From Hemicordylus capensis (Eukaryota > Chordata > Lepidosauria > Squamata > Cordylidae): DNA of 64,000 nt. The stretch lies in contig NC_069662.1 of the NCBI RefSeq assembly GCF_027244095.1, positions 9,884,501 through 9,948,500 of the forward strand, written 5' to 3'. Position numbers and translations under genes: made by a program. Below are positions 57,364-64,000 of this stretch, piece by piece. Position 1 is the first letter of the stretch. Every line of letters begins with the position of its first letter. Below the pieces are notes generated by a model. It worked only from the letters and a program-made list of their open reading frames with translations. It did not search any database and was not told where the DNA came from.

Positions 57364-57806
57364 AGTGAGGCTATTCTCACAATGGGGGGAAACCGAGGAG
57401 CCCAGCCTGGTTTCCCCCCCATTGTGAGAACCACTGGGCTAGCAGGCGAGCCCAGTGATTCTCTGGCAGCTAGCCCGCCAAAGTAGCCTTCCCCTTAAAT
57501 GAGGTTAGTGGAGTGAGCACTCCGCTAAACCCATTTTGGCAGTCATGAGGTGACTCATGAGGATACCTCCTCCGGGAGGCTAAAACAAGCCTCCTGGTCT
57601 CGGGGGTCTCCAGGATGCCCCGTGCACCCCCATGGGGCATTCTGGGACTTCCAGGGGCTGGGCATCCCCCAATCCCCATGGCCTCTATGGGCTCCATCAC
57701 ATCCAGGGCTCCGTGGGTCCTCGTCTGCGGGGAGAGCGGGATTGGCCCGCTTTCCGTGCCTTACCCACCCAGGCGCTACACACTGCTCGTGTGTAGAGCC
57801 TCAATG
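57364..57806. mobile_element. Multi-hairpin fold-back element, copy 1
   Basis: Inverted repeats: 57374-57394 with 57409-57430, 57497-57514 with 57519-57536 around GAGC, GATGCCCC with GGGGCATT near 57615-57640, and CGCTACACAC with GTGTGTAGAG near 57773-57800. Same plan as 42170-42676 with different stem sequences. It lies between units C and D. Confidence 0.7.
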
Positions 57807-57970
57807 AAGAATTTGCATTTCCTTGGACATCTGGTTTTCTTCCACTCTTGATTATATTTAAATTATTGTTTTAAGAGCTTTGTTATTATTGCAGTATTAT
57901 TGCTGTTAGCTGCCTTAAGGATCTTTCAGCACAATAATAAGAAATGCAATATGTAAGGGAAATGAATGCA

Positions 57971-58885
57971 TTATGCAGAACTTTTATACTTTCTCTTTAT
58001 TAGTTGCTCCTTTTTGTTCAAGTCAGGTCTCAGCACAATAATGTAACATTTTGGGGAAAAGATGCATCCCAGTAACCCAGCACTGGAGGCTGAGATGGAT
58101 AAAATCTCAACAGCCACCGTGTATTTTCCTGTTGTGCTCAGGTAGGTTGGAACAAAAGATAGCCAAACACTGCAAAAGACCAGCATGTTGAAGGTGATGA
58201 ATTTGACTTCATTGAAACTGTCAGGTAACTTCCTGGTTAGGAAGGCCACAGAGAAGCTGACAATAGCCAGAAGGCCCATGTAGCCCAGGTCACAATAAAA
58301 CATGGTGATTGACCCTTCATTACATTCCACTATCATTTCTTCAGACAGGGAATGCATGTTCAAATCTGGGAATGGGGGAGAAGTACCCAACCAAACAACA
58401 CAAATGATGAACTGAATAAGGGAGCAGGTCAAGACAATAGAATATGCCAACCTTTTCCCTACCCATTTTCGGAAAATGTTTCTTGGTTTTGAGGCCATGA
58501 AAGCCACAACCACTGTAATGGTTTTGGCCAAAACAGAAGTAACAGCAATAGAGAAGATGATGCCAAACACTGTTTGTCGAAGAAGGCAGGTCGCCTGTTT
58601 AGGCCATCCAATGAATAGCAATGAAGAGAGGAAGCAAAGGAGGAGAGAAATGAGGAGAACCTAGGTGAGGCCACGCTTGTTGGCTTTGACGATGGGAGTG
58701 TCTCGTTGCTTAATGAAGATGCCAAGCACCAGAGATGTGACCAGTGAAAAGAAAATAGGGGAAAAAAGCTAAAGTAATGCCCAAAGGTTCGTCAAAAGAG
58801 AGGAAGTTCAGAATCCTTGGAATTCATTGATACTGACCCGTGTTTGGAAACTGATCACCTGGGCAGGTGATGCAGTGATCCATGT
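57971..58885 (-). pseudogene. V2R unit D exon 6
   Basis: It starts AC-ATG (MDHCITCPGDQFPNTGQYQ then stop). Later segments match other units ([53 protein letters not shown]). At least three lesions lie in the first third; the last two thirds are clean, which points to fairly recent loss. Confidence 0.88.
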
Positions 58886-59312
58886 CTGAAAATGGAACAC
58901 ATTACTATTTTAAATCAAATCAAAGCTCTATTACAGTCAACGATCAGCTTCATATTGTGAATAATCACTATATAATAACTGCAATGATATTAACAAGAAT
59001 AACAGCAGAACTATTTTAAAGCAACTATCATGGTTCTCAAGAGTAACAGTCTTTCTAAGAATCTATTACCTCTAATTGGTACTACCCCAATCAAACTCAT
59101 CCCATCCTATGATTCTTTAATAAGAAATGCTAGAAAAGGAACCTTATGTTTTTTTTTTTGCATGAAAACAGAATGGTCTATCAGTTACCTTTGTTTGTTT
59201 GTTTAACATATTTTGTTAAACATATGGCGATTCACAAACACCCAGTTCACTTTAACCCTTTAGGCATGCACTAAAATGAGAGAATACATTTGAGCTGGAA
59301 ATACCTGAAGCA

Positions 59313-60357
59313 CAGAGGCATATCTAGGGAAAATAGCACCTAGGGCAAGCACTGAAATTGAGCCCCCTGTCCAAACATCTGACACCCATCTTTCAGATAA
59401 CTTTACCATCATATCAGCTCAAAAATACAAATCAAGCTCGTTAATCTTTTAATCTTTCAAAAACTATTTAGCAGTGGACATAGCCAGACCAAAAAATACT
59501 GGAAAACTATAAATTTCAATATGCTGGGGTTCATGAAATACTCAAATACCATGTGGAGGTATACTTGGAAAACTAAACAGAAGTGCCTGTCTAATTCTCT
59601 ACTATGCATTGTAGCATCACTATTACATAAGTTTTAAAAATAAATGGAGAATTTGACTTTTCCCAGACACTCTGAAAATAATTAAAGGATATGCATAGTA
59701 AACTGTGTCACTGCTTGGAATATAGTCTAGTATTTCAGAAAGACAGTTAAAATGAGAGAAAGAGAGCAAGAAACTACCAGTGGACCTTAATACTAAGGAT
59801 TTCACACTGATTCAAAGACAAACACACCATTAATAGTCATATTATTAAGACATCACATTTAACTCACTTATCACAAGAAGCAAAATAAGAGCAAATGAAT
59901 ACAATTTTAGCTCATAAGCTTCAGCTCAGCTTTCACAAGCCCTGATTCTCTGTACATAGTGCCAAACTAAATATGTGTACAGTGACATATATATATATTT
60001 ACCTGTAGCCCCTTTGGGGGGCTTCCTAAAGGCCATGGGGGGGGGGTCTGCAAAGGTTTACCCTCCCCCCTCTGGCCTCTAGGGTCTCACAGGGACCATT
60101 TGAACATGTGCGGTGGCCATTTTAAATTTTTTTTTGAAAAAATGGCTGCCGAAAACAAAATGGCCTCTGCGCATGCTCAAATGCCTCTGCGAGGCCTGGA
60201 ATGGCCTAGGGCTTCACAGAGGCCATTTGAGTATGCACGATGGCCATTTTGTTTTCAGTGGCCATTTTAATTTTAAATTTTTTTTAAAAAAATGGCGCCC
60301 CCTTCAAGTGGCACCCGGGGCATGTGCCCTGCCTGCCCTACCCTAGAAACGCCCCTG
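59313..60357. mobile_element. hAT-like element with perfect 8-bp target duplication
   Basis: The ends are CAGAGGCATATCTAGGG and, on the opposite strand, CAGGGGCGTTTCTAGGG. The flanks CTGAAGCA occur at 59305-59312 and 60358-60365. There is no transposase frame. It lies in intron 5 of unit D. Confidence 0.85.
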
Positions 60358-60839
60358 CTGAAGCATTTTGAAGGCCTGGGAGAGGGGCCTTTCTGACCTT
60401 TGTACCCCCTTTCTGACTTTTGTACCCTTGCCAAACCTATATTTTTATTTAGAAGAGGAATCACCACTTCTACCTCCGCGCCTCGCCCTGGCCAGGAATT
60501 GTGTTGTGTTTAACATTTGGCTGATATTCTTCTATGTTTTCTGATTCCTGAGCATCTGCTGAGCACCCAGATAGAAGGGGATCCCTTTGCACAACAAAGC
60601 TGTACCAGAGCTTTTGTGCTTATGACATTTTTGATGTTTCCTGAATCCTGTAACTGCTTAACTTCTTGCCAAAAAGATTTTGCTGTTATTTTGCTTCTAA
60701 CATCCCACGTGCTACTGCTCGGCGTGCCACCACTCAGTGAGAGATGTCTTCCAGAGCGTTAAAGCAGTTATTTCTGGAGAAATGCAGAATATGGAAACCT
60801 CACCTCACTTAATGTGGAAATCTCATTTAACTTTGACAA

Positions 60840-61070
60840 CTAGTGAAAGTGAATGAGTGTCTAAAGACTCATCTTTTTAACCAAGCCTTTTAGCTTTTTA
60901 ACTTTTCAACTTTTTAAATTTTGGATTGTTTATTGATTTGTTCTAAACTGTGTTTAGTATTTAGTTGATTTCAATGTTTTGTTTTTGTTTGTTGTGAGCC
61001 GCCCTGAGACCTTGGATTGGGGCAGTATAAAAATGCACTGAATAAATAAATAATAATAAATAATAATAAA
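60840..61070 (+). mobile_element. L2-like LINE 3' end
   Basis: AAGACTCATCTTTTTAACCA (encoding the KTHLFNQ-type end), GTGAGCCGCCCTGAGAC and a terminal (AATA)n tail. Confidence 0.65.
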
Positions 61071-61180
61071 CTGCAAAAGGGGTGCAGGGAATTCCCAAAC
61101 CTACCTGTTCAGCCCCGCTGCCATCAGTCCCACAGCATTGTCTAGCTGTGGTAGTAGATTCATACTGTGTAAGATAGTAG

Positions 61181-61505
61181 GGCTGTTCTCACAAGCAGCC
61201 TAGCCTGGGTGAGGCTGCTCTTGTGGAGCGCAAGGATCTACATGGATCCCGGTGCTCCCGCCCAGCCATACCCAAGTTCTAAGCCAAGGTTAAGGGTGCC
61301 ATACCCAACTTCTTTAGCCAAGGTTAAGGGTGCCAATGTGTCCTTAACCCAACTGCTGGGATTGTGTGAGTATCCCCCAATGTACCGCGCTCATCACTTG
61401 GTGCATTGTGGGATACCCAATGGCCAGGATGCTCCATGGATGCTGCATCTGGAGATCCATGCTACTTCAAGCAGCGCAGATTGTGTGACTGGGGTAGCAC
61501 ACTAG
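61181..61505. mobile_element. Multi-hairpin fold-back element, copy 3 (divergent)
   Basis: It starts GGCTGTTCTCACAAGCAGCC with a hairpin 61190-61202/61212-61225, then a second hairpin of ATCCCCCAATGTACC with GGTGCATTGTGGGAT near 61370-61415. It is related in plan to copies 1 and 2. Confidence 0.5.
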
Positions 61506-61615
61506 AAGAGGAGGCATGCCATCACCTGGGGGGAAGGTGAATTGAACCGTGCCTTACTACCCACCTACCCACCCACCCATATGTAGGTCATGTGAATATG
61601 CTTATTAACTATTAC

Positions 61616-61742
61616 CCTTCTTTTCTGAGATCAACCCTTTGGCACATGAAGCACAATTGTAGCAGCAAAATTTCTCCCCCTCCTTCTTCTCCTTGCTGGA
61701 ACTAGGATGGCATTGATCAGTGCACAGAGAGAAGGGAGGCAC
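61616..61742 (-). CDS. V2R unit D exon 5
   Basis: 127 bp, open: VPPFSLCTDQCHPSSSKEKK then [22 protein letters not shown]. The acceptor is GTGATAG and the donor GTAATAG. Notable differences are CAKG for the usual CPEG. Confidence 0.85.
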
Positions 61743-62380
61743 CTATCACTGAACAATGGAAAGAAGTTAGGAAATATTTGGGGAATACAGTATATCATCT
61801 ACCAGCATAAAGAGGGTTGATGGCATAGAATAATTACAACATCCATCAGTAGGGACAGATTGTTGATAGCCGAATCCAAAAGTTAATTCAAGGAGAAGGT
61901 AAGATGTTCAGTTGGAAATTATTGCTCACCTAACACAGAAGGTTTGTTTAAGGTGGAAGGTCAAGATCAGGAAATGGCTGAAGCCACAGAACAAAAGTTT
62001 AAAGGTCAAACTAAAGTGCACCCTCCTGGGCTGACATTTGGACCAAATTTGGGACAGCTGTAGTGCCACACAGGGACACCTCAATGGCATATTTTCTGAT
62101 GACAGTACATTTTATAAATGACATTATCTCATTGCCATCCACCACCTATGCATGGGGAGGTTTTAAAACCTGTTGTTACAATTGGACTATTCTTTTTCTT
62201 CTTCAAGTAAAATTTCACCTATTCAGATCTTGTTTAGTCTCTGTCTATATTGGATTCCCCATCCCATGCTTAGATGCCACACCACCACACTAACCAGTTT
62301 GTGTGAGAGACAGAGGTCTGGTAGGTTATGTAATGGAGACAACAATAGCTTGTAGATTGGGTTCCCATGTCCTCCTCCAT

Positions 62381-62612
62381 CCAGCCAGCATGGTGTAGTG
62401 GTTAGAGTGCTGGACTAGGACCGGGGAGACCCAGGTTCAAATCCCCATTCAGCCGTGATACTAGCTCTGGGCCAGTCACTTCTCTCTCAGCCTAACCTAC
62501 TTCACAGGGTTGTTGTGAAAGAGAAACTCAAGTATGTAGTACACCGCTCTGGGCTCCTCGGAGGAAGAGCGGGATGTGAATGTAAAAATAATAAAAATAA
62601 AAATAATTGACT
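62381..62612 (+). mobile_element. tRNA-derived SINE
   Basis: Head: GCATGGTGTAGTGGTTAGAG (box A) and CCAGGTTCAAATCCCC (box B). Body: CTTCTCTCTCAGCCTAACCT and GAAGAGCGGGATGTGAATG with an A/T-rich tail. A head-only piece of this type is at 16178-16215. Confidence 0.8.
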
Positions 62613-64000
62613 TTGTTTAGACTTCTTGTTTCCCAGGCTCTGTCAAGGATTACACAGGATTTATGACCTTGCTGCTTGGCTTTTATTTCCCTGCCTGTGT
62701 GTTTAACGCTGGAGTTCCAGAGGCTCATGTTTTTAACCTGATAAAAGAAGCGCCCTTGTCTGCTTATTGGAATATAATTACCTGGTTTTATGCTAAACAT
62801 TTTTTCTTTGGGGGGGGGGCTTGTTGATAAGGATTTGTTCAATCTTCATCCCCCCTTTTCATCGCTTCAATTTCATGGGACTATTTTCTCTGTTACAATC
62901 AAGCATGGAGAGATTAATTGTTTGGCTGGAGGTTTTCACCCTTTCCTGGTTTTACTTTGCATTGGAGGCTTGGACTCAGAACCTGAGTTTTCATCTGGCT
63001 GAACCATACATTTTGTGATGTCATATTCATCACTCTTTTTAAGGACAATTAGGAGAATCTTTTAGCTTTGGCTCTCTGGATTTATCAGTCCTGTTCACGT
63101 ATAATGTAGAAATCTCGCTGGTTCTGCATCCTGGGCTCATAAACTGTTCTCTTTCTTCCTGGCTGCTTCTCCTTCACGGCTTTCTTCATTGACTACCACA
63201 AGATGGAGCCAGAGATTAATCGTCCCTGGGAAGACTCTCAGAGGTTTTCAGGCACATTCATTTTGTATCAACACCTGGTGAACACTGTTTTACTCTGTCT
63301 ATCTTGGTTTATCTTTTTATTCAGTCTCATGCTCATAAACATATATTGTAACAAATAGATGGGTTAGATATAGGTTATTAATTAACAATGGACTAATTTC
63401 TTACCATATTGTCTGCTGGAGATTTACTTCACTGTTCTTATATTTTGGAAACCTTAAGTGATTTTATTGGTTTTGATAATCCCCCTTTTTCATTAAGCTG
63501 GGTATCTGTTGGGATATATAATAATACTTTGGGTATACATTGCTAATATTTTTTTGATGTTATAATTAGCCACAATTTTCCCCCCTGACCTGGGCTATAT
63601 TATTTTCATTGATAAACTGGGTTTTACATTACCTGAATTAGCATTTAATAGTGATATACATGGTTTCTTACCGGTTCCTTGAGCTTAATCGTATTGACCT
63701 ATTGATTTTTACTTTTGCAATAGGGGGTTGAATTTTGCATTGTATTCCTTGTATTATAATAACTGAATAATTCATTTAGGAATAGGGAGGTTTATTTATC
63801 ATGTCTACCAATAGTCACCTCTTTCCCAAACTTTCCCCCAGATGCTTTGGCCTTGCTTCTGCTGGTGATTCTGTTGATACCTGGAAAGGGGAACTTACCA
63901 GGGCAGTAGACATGATCACTCAACAAATGCCACCTCCCCTCCCCCCAAGGGGCTAAAGTTACTTTAAATTTATTTTATTTATTTATTTTTTTAAAAATCA
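62613..64000. other. Right end of window, unannotated
   Basis: No V2R exon is seen, although exon 4 of unit D should lie further right. The sequence is A/T-rich with no diagnostic repeat that I recognise. Confidence 0.4.

Larger units (their letters stand above)
57971..61742 (-). pseudogene. V2R unit D: exons 5-6, broken
   Basis: Exon 5 (61616-61742) is intact; exon 6 (57971-58885) is broken. Exon 6 has a TGA in place of a conserved Cys codon (58829-region, after GQYQ), a one-base length change near 58755-58775 and a TAG near 58661 where paralogues read a Tyr codon ([10 protein letters not shown] context). The downstream frame (216 codons) is otherwise well preserved through [11 protein letters not shown]. 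Exons 1-4 lie beyond 64000. It is a decayed array member. Confidence 0.85.

Noticed and set aside
62381-62450. tRNA gene
   Set aside because: Box A and box B are present but the sequence continues into a SINE body; no cloverleaf with a proper acceptor stem was found.

Overview
The window is from a vertebrate nuclear genome, almost certainly a squamate reptile (lizard or snake). It holds a tandem array of type 2 vomeronasal receptor (V2R) genes, all on the minus strand. It also carries a repeat fauna typical of squamates: Sauria-type SINEs sharing a 3' end with BovB, BovB (RTE), CR1, L2-like and Dong/R4 LINEs, hAT-type MITEs and a DIRS-like fossil. No bacterial-type operons, CRISPR arrays or plasmid features are present.

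Four V2R units run head to tail and are transcribed right to left. Unit A (exons 1-4 at 6989 to 1071; exons 5-6 lie off the left edge) has an in-frame stop in exon 4. Unit B (39582 to 21081) has all six exons and an uninterrupted 883-codon reading frame. Unit C (56841 to 46540) has all six exons and an uninterrupted 887-codon frame. Unit D (exons 5-6 at 61742 to 57971; upstream exons off the right edge) has several breaks in exon 6. Splice sites and codon phases (2,0,0,0,1) agree across every exon pair that can be tested. Two further stretches (15540-15757 and 46115-46332) are broken copies of the 3' end of exon 6 only. Each intact protein would have a signal peptide, a Venus-flytrap ligand domain (exons 1-4), a cysteine-rich linker (exon 5) and seven membrane segments (exon 6), the plan of family C pheromone receptors in vomeronasal neurons.

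Units A and B are a recent segmental duplication. Exons, introns and about 1 kb of 5' flank align, roughly 1-8075 with 22917-41155, and B is longer mainly because of later insertions. These include a GC-rich block (about 23571-25500), a solo LTR inside a MITE (26261-26709), BovB plus an L2-like LINE in intron 2, and a Dong/R4 LINE stack with an internal hAT element in intron 1. Unit C is more diverged but shares a conserved block of about 57 bp some 420-510 bp upstream of the start codon.

Intergenic regions are 6990-21080, 39583-46539 and 56842-57970. They hold decayed LINEs, chimeric SINEs with 5S-rRNA-like or tRNA-like heads on a common CR1-like tail, an ACA-rich minisatellite, a DIRS-like fossil with an SGNH-hydrolase-like segment, and a fold-back repeat family whose hairpin stems differ in sequence between copies yet stay self-complementary. 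I found no wholly new gene system. The best leads are the shared upstream block, the covarying hairpin family, the LINE stack beside a splice donor and the variable patch in the ligand domain.
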